Below, one piece after another: positions 39,997 to 53,111 of a DNA stretch of 64,000 bases. Origin of the DNA: Archegozetes longisetosus (taxonomy: Eukaryota > Arthropoda > Arachnida > Sarcoptiformes > Trhypochthoniidae); the NCBI GenBank assembly GCA_018873245.2, contig JAEMBT020000009.1, forward strand, positions 9,341,288 to 9,405,287. The letters run 5' to 3'. The notes beneath the pieces are model-generated. The model did not search any database. It was not told the DNA's origin and saw only the letters and a program-made list of their open reading frames with translations. The translations under genes and the position numbers were made by a program. Every line of letters starts with the position of its first letter. The first letter of the stretch is position 1.

Positions 39997-42900
39997 ATTC
40001 TAGTCGAATTTCTAATAAAAATCTAAAATAAAACTCAGATTTTCAAGCCTTATGCCAAAATAATTTGTACTGAAAAAAATATTTCAAATTTCTCTTATAA
40101 TTATTTATTTTAATTGAATTTGCTCCTCGAAAATTATCCTAAGTCTCAAAATACATTCATCGATATTTAAATCAATGAATGTGATGTAACTATAGATACA
40201 ATAAATCAATTTATCACACGTTTGTAAATTCAACAAATTATTTATTGGTTCTATTAATTTCAAGAAATTGAGTACAACGCTCATACTTTTTATTTGAAAT
40301 TAATATTTAAGTGAATAATATGAATTTTAACGACTTACCACGTCTAGATTAAAGTCTTCAGATTTCAAAGGTTACCGATGAAAAAATTAAATAATATACA
40401 AATAATTATTACATATAAATAAAATATTAATATTTCTCGAACATTTAATTGCCATTAACATCTTTAAAATAATTTTCTCAAGTATTAATTCAATAAATTG
40501 ACAATTCCCAGTAAAGTGATAAGAGAAATGAAAATGTTTTTGTTATTATCGATGTAATAATTTTGACGTCTTGTAAAATGGATTAATTACTTTTGTTATT
40601 TTAGAAATTAGCTGTCGAATTAAAGAAAATATTAAATGAAAGAACTTCACAAACTCCTATTAAAATGATACAATGAAGCATAAAATTTTTTAGCTAACGA
40701 TTTTAACGAACAAAATATAATAGTTTGTCGATCTTTATAAATCTAAACTCGTAAATTTTTTGTTTTTCTAACCAAATTAAAGTAGTTTAGCATTTTCTAT
40801 TGTTAAGAGATATCTAGATATTTTTATATCTTTAATATAATTTTTACTATCATTTATTCGAAAAGTTCACTAATATTGGTGATAAATAATAAAAGACTTA
40901 AATTTTTTTCCTTATTAAAAAAAATTGAGAGTAAAAATGGGATTACACTCAATAAATTAAAATTAACAAGTAAAAGAAAGTATCGAAATAAAGATAATTT
41001 CAGATATTTCTCAAGAGATGATGTAATCATGTCCTCTATATTGATGATTAAAGATATAAAGTGATTGTGATATCGGACAGACAATTCTCAGGTTTTGATG
41101 CGAGTTACAATGGATTAACCGATTTTGTGAATATACAATAATGTAGAAAGCAAATTTAAAGATTCTTACAAATTTCAATCTTATCGAATCTTATAAATTT
41201 CTGTTTATAATAATCGTACTTATTGTGATTTGAGAATGAGTAGAAACCATTACTTCTATCACATATCTTATATAAATTGTGAATTGTTCCTTTAATGATT
41301 ATTTAACTTGTTAATAAAATAATAGAATTGCATAGTCCTTAACGTTGTTGATTTAAAGCATGCAAATAAAAAGAATTTTTTTCATCAAAATCTAATCTGA
41401 AGCTTATTGTTTCGGTGATTTTTGTTTATAAGTAGAGATTCCACAGAGCTAGTTTAATTTTTTGTCTAAAACTGGTGCGTTTAATTGGTTTTAAAAAATT
41501 CCCCAAAGCTGCTTTAATTTGATTTGACTGGTCTTATGATTAAAAGTTAGTTCATAAAATACTATAATGCGTGTTAAAACTCAAATTGTGATGTAGCCTA
41601 ACCCAATCATCAACTGATAATTTCTTATTTCATATGAATTTTATAAACAGATAGTTATAAAATTAATATTTATTAGGTATTTATCATAATTTATACTAGA
41701 AAATCTTGCTAAACAATTGAATAATGAATTTAAGAGACAAAAAAAATGGATAGCTCAGAATAAACATCTAACCTATACTCAAAAATCTCCGCAATTTTCA
41801 AAAATGGTTTATATGAGTTTAATTTTTTAAAACTAAATTTGCCACTTAGAAAAATTGCTGTTTAATTAGTTAAAGAGGGTTAAACCAATTAATTTGGATC
41901 TCTACTGATAAGCCTACATAATTTATATGAAAGTATTCTGAGCAATGAATAGTTAAGGTCACTCTGGATCATATTTAGCCATAAATACTAGAGTAATCAG
42001 TAGCTAAACTAAATTTAGAGCTCAAAAACATGAGCTTTGTTCGATTCTAAGCTCTATCAATTATGAGTTATAGCTACGATCGGTGCAAAAAATGTTGAAA
42101 ATCATCTAATACCTTCACTATCATACATTTGTTTGGTTGATTAGTACTCGTTGTAAATACTGCTAGATCAAAACTTTCATAAGTTATCAAGTACAAAGCC
42201 TTCCAAATTTTACAATTCTTCAAATCTCCTGTGGTTATCCTGAAGTGGATAAATATGATAAAAACTGGAGACCATAAGTTTGCTATTTACTCAAATCATT
42301 CGTGCATTTATCTTTCAAATATTGTTTATTAAGTAGGGAAAAGATAATAGTTATAATGCTTATTAGATGTAAGAAAAATATCACACTACATTTTAACACA
42401 TCTCAGTTATCAAATACTAATGACGTAGTTGCAAGCTCATGTACCTAATCGTACTATGAATGTATATCAATATAGATCTCTTAAGACATGTGAATGCAGT
42501 ATTAGAGCAGATGAAATTCTTATATCTATGGTATATTTACAGTCATCTATCGATTCAGGTATTTGTATAGAAATCCGATTCAATATGAGATAAATTTCTT
42601 AATTATTCATTCTTATGGAGATCTATAATAATTTTTATAGTTATATTTATCAAAGCTTTATCATTTTTTAAGAATAAGTCTTGCAAAGTTTTCCGCTTAA
42701 AAATTTAATCGAAATGAATGTTGAAAATACAGGAAATTGTTTTCTGCTATTTGAAAGCGAAAATATAGATATCCGTTTCATTGATGTTTTCAGCATTTGT
42801 TCATATCAACCACAACTGAATCAACATTCATATTATAATATCCTTCAAAACGCAATAATAGTTTTGAAGAGTCTTTAGAAAAATAAACATACCATAGTTT

Positions 42901-43854
42901 GAAAAGTTCATTATTAAAGTTCTTTCTCATAAATGCCATATGATTCAAGCATATAATTCTTGTTTGAACACATTTATAGCATTTTTAATAATTTTTTACT
43001 TCATTTGATTCTTGTTTTAGATCGTTATTATTAAAGTTTGTTATTTTTTATTTCCCTAAGTGTAAATTATAACTTAAGAAACTTTGCATGAGTATGTGTG
43101 AAACCCTCAGTATGTGTGGATTTTTAATTTTTAAAAATGATTTCCTCTAGATTTGTCGGCATTGAATTTTCACTAAAGGATGTGAAAGTTTAACAGTCGT
43201 TAAGTTTACTTTCAAGTGCATTTGAAAAGTTATACTTTTATTGGTAAGATTTAAGTCATAAGAAGAGACTGAAATTTTTAGTACTTAAAAAATAGGAATA
43301 TAAATTTACATTTAAAGTACTTTAAAGTGATTTGAATCAACAATCACTGATTATTCAATTCATATTTAACTTTTAACACTCGAAGATTTTGCATTAATCC
43401 GGTAAAAATTAAATTACAAAGAACATAGAATTCAAAAAAAGAAAATTATGGTCTGAGAATAAGCATTGCATATAATTTTTTACTGAGAAACAATAATTTC
43501 AGGTCAATTAGACCGCAAGTAAAATAAAAATGTTTATTATCATCGGAAATTGATTTTTAAATTTGGTTTATAGGATATTTTTTTCAGAATCCTTTTAGTT
43601 GATCGAAAATACAATGAATTTGAACAATACTCCAGAAAAATAATCATTATCGGATCAAACATGTTTTATAGAATTTAACGGTGAATGAATGAGGATTAAT
43701 TTTAATTTTTATTCCTAAGTTTAATTAGTCCATGCAATCAGAAAAACCTGAATTTACTTGTAAAGTTCAGTTTCAGGTAATAAATCATGAAAATAATGTA
43801 ATAAAAAATAATAATAAATTTATATAAACTACAAACAAATGAAATCTTTTATGC
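39997..43854. other. Intergenic, nothing recognised
   Basis: About 3.9 kb, mostly very AT-rich. The first 270 bp match the downstream flank of GMC copy A. Short open frames at 40876-41064 and 42681-42878 have no recognisable features. Confidence 0.5.
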
Positions 43855-43858
43855 TTAA

Positions 43859-44319
43859 CCCTTCGTCACAACTGTGGGGTAAAATGCTCCCAAGTTTGAC
43901 TTTAAAAATCTCGCTAAGAACAACGGAATGTCGTCATTTCTTGAAAATTTAGCTATTACTCACACTTTGAGCGACAAAAATCCTGATTAATTTATAATTA
44001 TAACTTTATTTTAAAACTCTTTTCTGGCAATGTCTTTCTGAGAACAGAAATTTCCCCAAACGTCGCAGTTCTTCGTGTTTACTATATGTGTGACAGCGCT
44101 GTAATGTCACTACTAGCAATTTGAACCGCCGATGACGTTGTAGCGGATAATAACTAGAAATTAATTCATTAGTAAATTAAAACTTCGAAAACAAGAGCTA
44201 ACTTCGATGCTGAAAGCATTCGGACTAATCTAGAACAGATATAGAGGGTGGAAAACGTAGGGTGACATTTTACTCCACAGTTAATTTTGCGTTTTTAAAA
44301 GTTAAGTTGTGACAAAGGG
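43859..44319. mobile_element. piggyBac-type MITE touching the stop codon of the next gene
   Basis: TTAA flanks lie at 43855-43858 and 44320-44323, and the ends are CCCTTCGTCACAACT and, from the right, CCCTTTGTCACAACTT. The right TTAA contains the stop codon (TAA on the minus strand) of the secreted-protein gene at 44320-44877. The two paralogues downstream have related flanking sequence without the element. Confidence 0.8.
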
Positions 44320-44877
44320 TTAATTATCTCCAAAACTATCACCGGTCTCTTTAATCAAAGTCACTTTTTCGTCCTTAACCGAGAAAGTCCAAAAATGTTT
44401 ATTAATACAGCCGGAGGGACAATCACCCCATCCTTTGTAGAAGACATAAGTACCATCAGGCTCGACTGAGACTTGTGAACTTGTACCAATCATACTATCG
44501 ACTGAACAATCAGTGGCCAAACCTTTTTCAGCTAAAACCTGAATCAGTTTAACTGAATTGTAGGGCTTCGAGAAAGTGATTACAACCAAATCTATAATAT
44601 CAAGTCTATGTTCTTCGATTGGACCGAATTCGCTAGCATTAAGTTTAGAGGCGGCTTCTTTAGTAAACATCGGACACATAATTCTTCCAGCAAAATATGG
44701 TGATTGATGTCTAACATTGGCAACGACTGGAAATGCCTTACGAATAGCCGCTAAATCTCTGCGTACTTTATCGTAGACTTCTTTCGGCGGTTCTAAAAGA
44801 GCTCCAGATATTTCTTGAGCTATAAGTAAAGCTTCTGTATCTTCAAAACCTGCGAGTTCACAAATTTTATGAGCCAT
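44320..44877 (-). CDS. Small secreted-protein family, copy 1, signal peptide missing
   Basis: The 185-residue frame is about 75-80% like copies 2 and 3 from residue 8 on (GFEDTEALLIAQEISGALLE, then KAFPVVANVRHQ and TYVFYKGWGDCPSGCINKHF). The first codons MAHKICELA differ entirely from the signal peptide of the other copies. Either the true first exon lies upstream past an intron, or this copy has lost secretion. Cysteines at the GRIMC, TDC and GDCPSGC positions are kept. The C-terminus ends GDN at a TAA that is part of a TTAA used by a MITE, a few residues shorter than the others. Function unknown; possibly a recent pseudogene. Confidence 0.6.
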   Translation of the reverse strand: MAHKICELAGFEDTEALLIAQEISGALLEPPKEVYDKVRRDLAAIRKAFPVVANVRHQSPYFAGRIMCPMFTKEAASKLNASEFGPIEEHRLDIIDLVVITFSKPYNSVKLIQVLAEKGLATDCSVDSMIGTSSQVSVEPDGTYVFYKGWGDCPSGCINKHFWTFSVKDEKVTLIKETGDSFGDN

Positions 44878-45320
44878 TCAACTGCTTCAGTAGAAAGACT
44901 TGAGCTTATCAGTATTAAGTTGTTAGTTTTCAGTTTGAAATATTAAACATGAATTTTATATGACTATAGTTGTTTTATTTAGTTAATATTTTCTAGTATT
45001 TATCACAAGATGCAATAAAAAGTTATGATAAATCAATCCTATGCCTAGTGACGCCCATACTTTTGAATTAATTGCTTGTCATTTGTAGATAACATATTTC
45101 GTCATTAATTATTTTGCAAAAATTATTACAGCCTTTAATTAAATTGAAAAATAACTAATAATTGATTGAAAAAAATAAACATTATCAAATATACGGTTAA
45201 TTATCCTTCAATTTAAATAATTGACTGATATATATAATTATGTTTAAATAAATGGCTTTATGAATTGCCTCGAATCCAAAAGTCATAATTTATTGCATGT
45301 CTTAACGCACATCACATATA
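44878..45320. other. Intergenic, nothing recognised
   Basis: Short AT-rich spacer between secreted-protein copy 1 and the Tc1/mariner-type element. Confidence 0.45.
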
Positions 45321-46931
45321 TTATTCGTCCAACCTTGAGACGGAAAAAAAGAGTGACGCTTAATACACTAAATCTTAAACATATACTAACTTTTGAAACA
45401 AATATATGTACATAATTAACGTTTCTATTTACAAATAAAACTAGCCTAAAGGTGATAAAAATAGTGTGATATAAATTAACATAATTTGTTGTAAATATTA
45501 ACTTAAGATTAATTTTGATTTAATTGCGGTATAAAATGAGTGATGATAACGAAAATTTAAAGTTTAGAATAGGTTATTATGTAAGTTCACAATTAAAATT
45601 TGTAGTAATTAACTTAAGAAATAAGTTGATAAATAATCCAAATGCAAAAAAGGGAACATTATTGATGAAATTAGAAGTGTAACAAAACTTTCAAAAACTA
45701 CAATTTATGATATTATAAAAAATGATTATGTTTCCCCTTAAAAAGAGATTGAGAACACCTAAATTTAATTTTAACAATAAGGATATTGATAAAATTGATT
45801 CAATAATAAGTGATTTTAATAAAAATAAAGTTTTCCCGTGCATAAATGTTATCTATAAAAAAATCACAATCTCATAAAACCCTCTTTTAATGAATGTAAA
45901 CGATTAAAATTTTATAAATTGATTCTAAAAATGGGATACATATATTTTGATACTAAAAAGTTACGGAGAAGGATTATTCAATTCCAAAATTAATAAACAA
46001 TAAAGAATAAAATTTTTAATCGCAAAAATAAAAATCGAAAAATGCTCCCTCCAATTGTGAATGGTTTTATTTAGACGAGACTTTCATTCACAAAAATTAC
46101 GTCAAATATAAGATTCTTCAGTCGTTAAATAGGTCATTGGAAATTCGATTTAAAATGTCAGTTGGGAAAGGAATAAGGGTTTCAATAATTCATTGTATGT
46201 GTAAAAATTGGTTATTAAATAATACAGAATTAATTTTAATAAAGAAATAAACAGTGATATATTCGAATGGTGGTTAAAAACTAAATTACTGCCGTTATTG
46301 TCATTTAATTCTTTCGTTGTTTTAGACAACGCTTCAACACATTCAAGGCAATAGGGTAAACCCCCTACACAAGGTTCTACATTGGAAACTATTAAAAATT
46401 GATTAACCAATAATAGAATTTTGATAGTAATGCAAAAAACAAGAATTATTAAATTTAATTAAGGAAAATACTTCTAATAAGAATTATCCAGTCGACAAAA
46501 TTATAAGAAACTATGGTCACATTCCCTCCGATTGCCCCTTTATCATTGTGACTTAAATCCAATTGAACTGGTATGGGCGCAACTTAAAAAACTTATTGAA
46601 AAATATAACTTTTCCAATAATATTGCTGAATTTAAAAATTAATCGTAAATTTTTTAAAAGAATTAAATCATTTTGTGCATAATGTGTCCGCCATTGTATT
46701 AAAATTGAATCAGATTATTGGACTAATGATAAAATAATATATAATGATATAATCAATGAACATAATTATTCTATTAATTGTTATGAATAATTAATTTTCT
46801 TCGAATTAAAATTCGTTTATTATAAATATGTTTGACTGTATTTCATTCCATTAAACTTTAATTTTGAGTTATTTTATGCTTTAGTTCATTAGATGTCACT
46901 CATTTTTTCCGTCTTTAAGTTGGACGAATAA
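45321..46931 (+). mobile_element. Decayed Tc1/mariner (IS630)-type transposon, 1.61 kb
   Basis: Inverted ends of about 37 bp begin TTATTCGTCCAACCTTGAGA on the left and TTATTCGTCCAACTTAAAGA from the right. They are flanked by TA (45319-45320, 46932-46933). A degenerate transposase lies between them on the plus strand. Confidence 0.88.
45536..46790 (+). pseudogene. DDE transposase remnant of the Tc1/mariner-type element
   Basis: It starts MSDDNENLKFRIGYY. Across frame changes it shows a helix-turn-helix piece (LSKTTIYDIIKND), the first catalytic region (EWFYLDETFIHKNYVKYK) and the last one (PLYHCDLNPIELVWAQLKK), which contains the third acidic residue of the DDE triad. Several frameshifts and stops separate these pieces, so no enzyme can be made. 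The YHCDLNPIELVW form is common in arthropod IS630/Tc1-type transposases. Confidence 0.82.
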
Positions 46932-46933
46932 TA

Positions 46934-48605
46934 ATGCAAATTGAATTGCAGAAAAATTTGAGCGACACCTCGTGTTAGGTTTGAGCACTTTTTGAGTTCT
47001 AATTCGAAAATGATTTGCACAAGTTATTATCAAAATATATTGAATGGGAATCTAATTTGTAAATCGATTAAATATTATGCAATGAGTTAATGCGAAATAT
47101 AAAATTAAATATAAATACAATTAACGAACAACAGGACTTATGAAAAATAAAAAACTAATTTATGTAGAATATAATATTAATAAATTATAGTTATATCTCT
47201 TTTTAAAAATTGGTTTTATATGAAAATAGATTTCCGAATAACAGAAAGCTAGTTTGTTTGATTGTACACGACTACAATATAATTCTGTTAAATCTCTTCA
47301 TTGTAAGCAATTACCACTCATGCGATAACATACACCACTACTCGATCTGTTTCAATTAATGCCTGTTCACGGATTTTGTGACGGTTTGGATCCAAAAACA
47401 ACTTATTTGTTAAATTAAGTGGAATAAGAAAGTAATTTTTCTCTAGTATGAAATATTCTTAGAATATTTTTTTGACTATATTACTCATATTTAGTATTTA
47501 CTGGCTTAATGAATAAATGGTTTTTACACACTTCGAAATTGACATCGGAATAGTGTCGGGAAGTCCCTAGAAATTATCTTTTGACGAGAAACTTTCTAGA
47601 AATTTTCTAGATTCATTACTAGAGCATAGAAATTTTCTTTCCGTTGAAATATAATGTGCCTCAGATTCATGAAAAAGTAGGATGTTTCAACAGGTGTTTT
47701 AAAATCCTTTTGTATAAGATCATGTAAGTATTTTTAGACAAAATAACTTCAAAAATTTAATTATATCGTAGACCAGAAAATTTCTATAAAAATGGTGATT
47801 ACTGTTTGATAATCATCTGTAATTTTTCAAAATAATCATGAAATTTAAGTTAGAGAATTTAAATATCAATTAATGAGTGAATAACTTTTAATAATATAAA
47901 TTATTTGGTATTACTTAATTTTTTAATAGGGATTTTATGCCATGCTATGAGAGATTCATATTACCCAATAAGAGGTTCACAAAGAGATTTCTCGATTTTT
48001 AAGAGAAAATTTCTTAGTAACTTTCTTTTTACTTCGCAATTTCAGAAACTAATGAATCTGATGAATGCATATTTGATTAAGGATCTGAGGATAAATTTCA
48101 GATGAGTTTTAAACCGTTAACCGTAGAAAATATGAAAATATTTTATTTTAACCACATATGGGTTATTGATTTCCATTCTTGTATTTATTTCTGGAGTTTT
48201 GCACTTCGTCCATGAATTTAGATAAAATCAAAAGTTATTTAACAGAACTCTGAAAGTAATATCAGTTAATGAATGTATCGAATATAGAAGAATAAGAATC
48301 AATTGATTTGAATATAAATTTTAAATATAAAAGTCAAAAACGCGTTAAATTAGTAAAAGGTTACCTTTCATTCAATAAATTCTAAAATTGAAACTTAAAA
48401 AAACTTTATTCAAGTAGGAAAAATTCAGAAATTATTTGCTAACCCTTCGAATGTATTACCTATTTACAAGAATTAAAAGTAATTCATATGAAAACAAGGT
48501 TCTAGACAATCGATAGATATAAATTCCAATAACACATTTTTAATTGATCAAATTTAAGTACAATAGGAAAAATAAATTTATATAAACTACAACCAATGAA
48601 AATTT
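46934..48605. other. Intergenic, nothing recognised
   Basis: AT-rich. The last 200 bp (from about 48400) are the conserved 3' flank shared by the secreted-protein copies. Confidence 0.45.
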
Positions 48606-49202
48606 TTATGCTTTAATACTTCCAATACTATCACCAGACTCTTTAACTAAAGTCACTTTTTCGTTCTTAACCAAAAAAGTCCAAAAATGTCCATTAATAC
48701 AGCCGGAGGGACAATCACCCCATCCTTTGTAGAAGACATAAGTACCATCGGGTTCGACTGAGACTTGTGAACTTGTACCAATTATAATATCAACTGAGCA
48801 ATAAGGGGTCATACCTTCTTTGGCCAGAACCTTAACCAGTTTACCTGAATTGTAAGGCTTTGAGAAAGTGATTACATCGTAATCTATAGAATCCATTCTA
48901 TGTTCTGTAATTGGACCATATTCACTGGCATTAAGTCTAGTGGCGGCTTCTTTAGTAAACTTCGGACATATAATTCTTCCGGGAACATATAATGGTTGAT
49001 GTTTGACATTGACCACGACCGGGAATGCCTTACGAATAGCTGCTAAATCTTTGTGTATCTTTTCGTAAACTTCTTTCGATGGTTCTAAAAGAGCATCAGT
49101 TAATTTTTGAGCTATAAGTAAGGCTTCGGTATCTTCAAATCCTGTGAGCTTGCAATAGACAGTTGCTGACAGAAGTGTTGAGATCAATAAGAGCTTGAAC
49201 AT
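48606..49202 (-). CDS. Small secreted-protein family, copy 2
   Basis: 198 codons from the chosen ATG at 49202. The frame is open 13 codons further to 49241, but the sequence from 49202 reads MFKLLLISTLLSATVYC, a good signal peptide that aligns with copy 3, so I prefer it. The mature part is about 180 residues with four conserved cysteines in three places: GRIIC, YCSVD and GDCPSGC. It has a C-terminal motif DGTYVFYKGWGDCPSGCINGHFW and no transmembrane segment. It ends SIGSIKA with a natural stop. I do not recognise the family by name. The GDCPxGC...HFW ending gives the impression of a small extracellular beta-domain closed by two disulfides. The tandem arrangement with copies 1 and 3 suggests recent expansion, as in salivary or cuticular secreted families. 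Confidence 0.75.
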   Translation of the reverse strand: MFKLLLISTLLSATVYCKLTGFEDTEALLIAQKLTDALLEPSKEVYEKIHKDLAAIRKAFPVVVNVKHQPLYVPGRIICPKFTKEAATRLNASEYGPITEHRMDSIDYDVITFSKPYNSGKLVKVLAKEGMTPYCSVDIIIGTSSQVSVEPDGTYVFYKGWGDCPSGCINGHFWTFLVKNEKVTLVKESGDSIGSIKA

Positions 49203-49375
49203 TTTTTGTAAAATTTTTAAGTCTCTATTCTTTCTGAACAAGAATTGGAAACTACTTAACTGAATTTTGAGAGCTTAAAAGTTTTCTATATATATGTTTC
49301 TTATTTTAAAATTATTACTATTTATATGGCAATAGCATGAAGTCATTCACCACATGTTTTTTTCTCATTAAAGCA

Positions 49376-49973
49376 TACGGTTGCCAGATCTCTCTCAATC
49401 CTTGAGAAAAAATCAAAAGGGGGAACAAAGCAAATTTTTAAAAAATTCAAAGTGATTTTATTGCTATATTTATGAGAATACAAACTTTTTGACAGGATTT
49501 TGTAATATGATTGAAAATATTGATTGTGTGAGTCATGAACAGCTATAATATGAAATTCGAGAACTAAAATACACTACTTATTATTAGAATTTGAATATTT
49601 TTATTTTAAAAATGACTAAAGATTTACATATTTACAGATTGAAAGAAAGCACATGGTTTTGATTTTAATTTAAAAGACAGTATTTCGTCATTTGCTTTCA
49701 CAAAGCATGAAACCAGACATTATGTCTATAAGTCTATAAAATTAAATGAGAGGATCATAGGAGAGAAAAGGACATAATTCACTTTTAAACAAATTACAGT
49801 CATTTAAAAATTAAATTCAACAATTTATGAAAAAATTTAGAAATAACATTTATTTGATTTTTGAAATTTCTATTCCTTGAGATTCTCGTATTTCACTGAA
49901 TCCTTACTTGAGACTTGAGACCGTATATCATTCCTTGAAACTCAAGGAGAATCCTTGAGATCTGGCAACCGTA
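49376..49973. mobile_element. hAT-type MITE, 598 bp
   Basis: The ends are TACGGTTGCCAGATCTC and GAGATCTGGCAACCGTA (17-bp perfect inverted repeat), with a perfect 8-bp duplication TTAAAGCA at 49368-49375 and 49974-49981. The paralogous block near 54285 reads through without the element, giving an empty site. Confidence 0.88.
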
Positions 49974-50423
49974 TTAAAGCATGTTTGTTATTATCTTACT
50001 TATTTATTTAATAATTATTCGAAACTATTCTTCTAGTCGTTAGTCAGAGACAACATTACTTAGAATTTTTATTGATAACAGAAATGTTTATGTACTTTAT
50101 CATTAGTTTTACTAAACTAAACTACTTCATCAGTTTTACTAAAATATGACAAATAGCTTTGCTTCCTAGCAGATTATCAAGCAGTTAGTTTTAGTGCTGA
50201 AGTTTAGTTAAATTAAGTGGAAAATATAATTTTTAATTCCTTTTTACTTATTTATCTTCCGTATCCTTAGTTTTTCTTTATCTAATTTAAGTCATCATTG
50301 ATTAGTGGAATCACACGCAATAGGATGTACTTCTATGTACGTTTCTGAAAATATACGCTTCTATGTATTTATACAGAGTTAATATTAATCTATCAATGGT
50401 TAGTAACCGATGAGTTTTCAAGC

Positions 50424-50970
50424 CGGGATCATCTCGAAGTTTTAAAAAATAAGTTTCGAAAACCCTGCTTCCAAATTTTATACCAGAGAGAAGATTACAA
50501 TTTTCTAAACTTTAACTAAGCTTTGAGACGAGATATTTTCAAATACCAAGTGTACTGAACATTAACGTAATAAATAAGCTTCATTTCTGGAATAAACTTA
50601 TTTTAACTATTATCAAATTCTATAGAAAACCCATAAGTTTAAAAGATTAACAGATTGAGTGTTTTAAAGCAAATAAAAGGTTTAATTTTTTCATTTATTA
50701 ATAGAAATTCTTTCTTATAAGATTTTCTAAAATAAATTATGGATAACTCAATTTATTTAATTAAAAATAATCTCAGTTCTATATCTGCAGTTCATAACAA
50801 TTTCATGTTTTATAAAGCTGAAGATTGCAAATATTTTTATTATCATTCCATCGGTTTCTTAAAGATTTGAAAGCAGTATCCATATGAAAATATAGTAGGA
50901 TTTATCGTACTGTTATGGCTTCAAAACAGAGTTTTCGAAACTTTATTTCTCAAAACTTCGAAGTATAACC
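50424..50970. mobile_element. MITE, about 547 bp, probably hAT-like
   Basis: Inverted repeats (TCGAAGTTTTAAAAAATAAG on the left and TCGAAGTTTTGAGAAATAAA from the right) extend for over 30 bp to AAAAC(C/T)CTG. TTCAAGC at 50417-50423 and 50971-50977 is a likely 7-8-bp duplication. The paralogous block near 54705 lacks this insert. Confidence 0.75.
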
Positions 50971-51129
50971 TTCAAGCTTTGTACTTTAAATCACCGATAA
51001 GGAAAGGTATAACATCCGCCTTCGCTTTGAACCTCAAACTGATAAAAATGAGTCAATAGGATTAGTGAATTCTAATTGCGGAATAAGAAACTCCTTTCTC
51101 AGACTAGAGATTATAGTTGATTGTGATTA

Positions 51130-53070
51130 TGATTGAAATAATTTATAAATAATTATAACTATATGCAATATTATAAGTAATAAATTATAAACTTATATTG
51201 AAATAGACTTTTTTTTTAAATAATTCAACATTGTTTTGAAAGCTCTTTCCTCAATCTTCATAATTAAATGCACCTGAGATTAAGGGTAACAAGAGTAAGA
51301 ATCTATTAAAATTGAAATTTTTTATTAAAATGTTTATTTTTAAATGAACTAAAACTTTAAAAACTTTGAGTAGCGATCAATGGTTTACCTTCAGGTCAAC
51401 TAACAATGAATTACAACTTAAAGGAACATTCTGGAACTTTTAAACATATTGAGTATTAGTCTAAATTATAGGTAAGAGTTTTCACAAATCAAAAAATCTT
51501 TAGGATAACAGAGAAAGATACTATCAAACAGTGAAATCGAAACTTATGAAATCAAATGGTCTAATATCAATATTTGTATATAATATAAATTGCAATAAAT
51601 ATTCAGTTAAGTAATGATTTCGAAATAGGTTTTTAACTACTTTTAAAGGAGTCCAATATTTCATTAACACCAATAAATTAGATTCCAGAAAGAACAAAGT
51701 TAATTAAATTCTCCAAAACACAAGATTTTGTCTCAAGTATATTAATGACTAAATCTCAGCGACAAATACTTAGAAATTATTTAGTGGATTACTTGACACA
51801 AGCTGATACAAGTCAATATCTACTGACCACAAATATGACGAGACTTAATCATTTTCAGTTATTTTTATCGAAAATTTTCACTCAAGAATACACAGTTATG
51901 GAACTTATTCGTAATTCTCTTTATCGTACGAATTATATGTCTATCATTCAGAAAATCGAAGCTAATTTTGTGGAAAAATTTTTATTTTTAGCTAATTTTC
52001 AAAACTTGAAACTAATCTCATTCTTATCATTGATTTCTATATCTATTCTTTGTTTTTAATACTATTTTCCTTGATTAATTCCTTAATAAGCTTTCAGTTG
52101 ATAGCTGAACTTAAGAATAAAGAAGTTGATTTATTGAAAGACTTAATAGAATCAGAGAATATTATCACATTTATTTTCGCGATGTGGGGCTGTTCTAAAC
52201 GTGAAAAACGGGAGCTATGTAGTATATGTGATGTGTGTTTTCCAGGATCGGTCAATTGAAATCAGGGGCCTTGATATGAGATTCAAATTCATTTTACCTA
52301 TTTCTCTATTAAAGAACCGGGTTGGACTCAATGGAGTGCTTTGCCTTCTAATGCAATTTTAGTTTTAAATTTATTTCTTGAATTTAGTTTTATGTTTTCA
52401 GTAAGCTTTTACTATAAATTACTCATAAACGTTAAATAGATGAAAACTGTTCTTTCACAAGTGTTTTATTATGAATGCTTTTGTCTTACACACAGTGATA
52501 CACAATATATGAAAGAAGAAAAGACATTATTTTTACTACATAATTCTTCAAGTCTTTTATAGTTTTTTGGTTTCCCAATATTGATGTTTTTAGCTAAAAA
52601 TATATAATATATATTTGTGTTTTCTGTAGTGTAGGTGAATAATACTTATACATTTGTTTATCAATCAAGTAGAAATGAACTTGCACTATGACCTTAAAAG
52701 CTAACAATTACAAACCTAATATACAAAAAAGCTGTAAATTACACATTCTATTTTATGATACATCCGCCTTATTATTATTAAACAAAATATAGACAAATGT
52801 TATACTCCTAAGATTAATAACTATAAACTAAATAAACATGAAAGCTGTAAACACTATTTTATTGCACAATATTATACCTACTGCTTATTTGGGTTCTGGA
52901 ACTGAAACACTCTTCAGGAGAAATATTTGTCAAGTCTTTCAAGCTATTAGTGTTAATGTTTTACTTCAGGATTAAGTTTTTATTATTAAAAATTGCGCTC
53001 GCATTCGTTTAAGTTTTAATGAGCCTCAAATTGTATTTGCTTCACGTATTTTTTAACATGAGTTGGATAG

Positions 53071-53111
<41 letters not shown>

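Larger units (their letters stand above)
48400..51120. repeat. Duplicated block around secreted-protein copy 2
   Basis: Both flanks of copy 2 are related to those of copy 3 (about 53290-54860): the 3' side at 48400-48605, the 5' side at 49242-49375, 49982-50423 and 50971-51120. Between these pieces lie two MITEs that the copy 3 block lacks. The duplicated unit is therefore about 1.5 kb without insertions. Confidence 0.78.

Noticed and set aside
51745..52259. Two plus-strand frames of 104 and 69 codons
   Set aside because: No domain, signal peptide with mature part, or paralogue was seen; AT-rich composition explains them. A highly diverged gene cannot be excluded.
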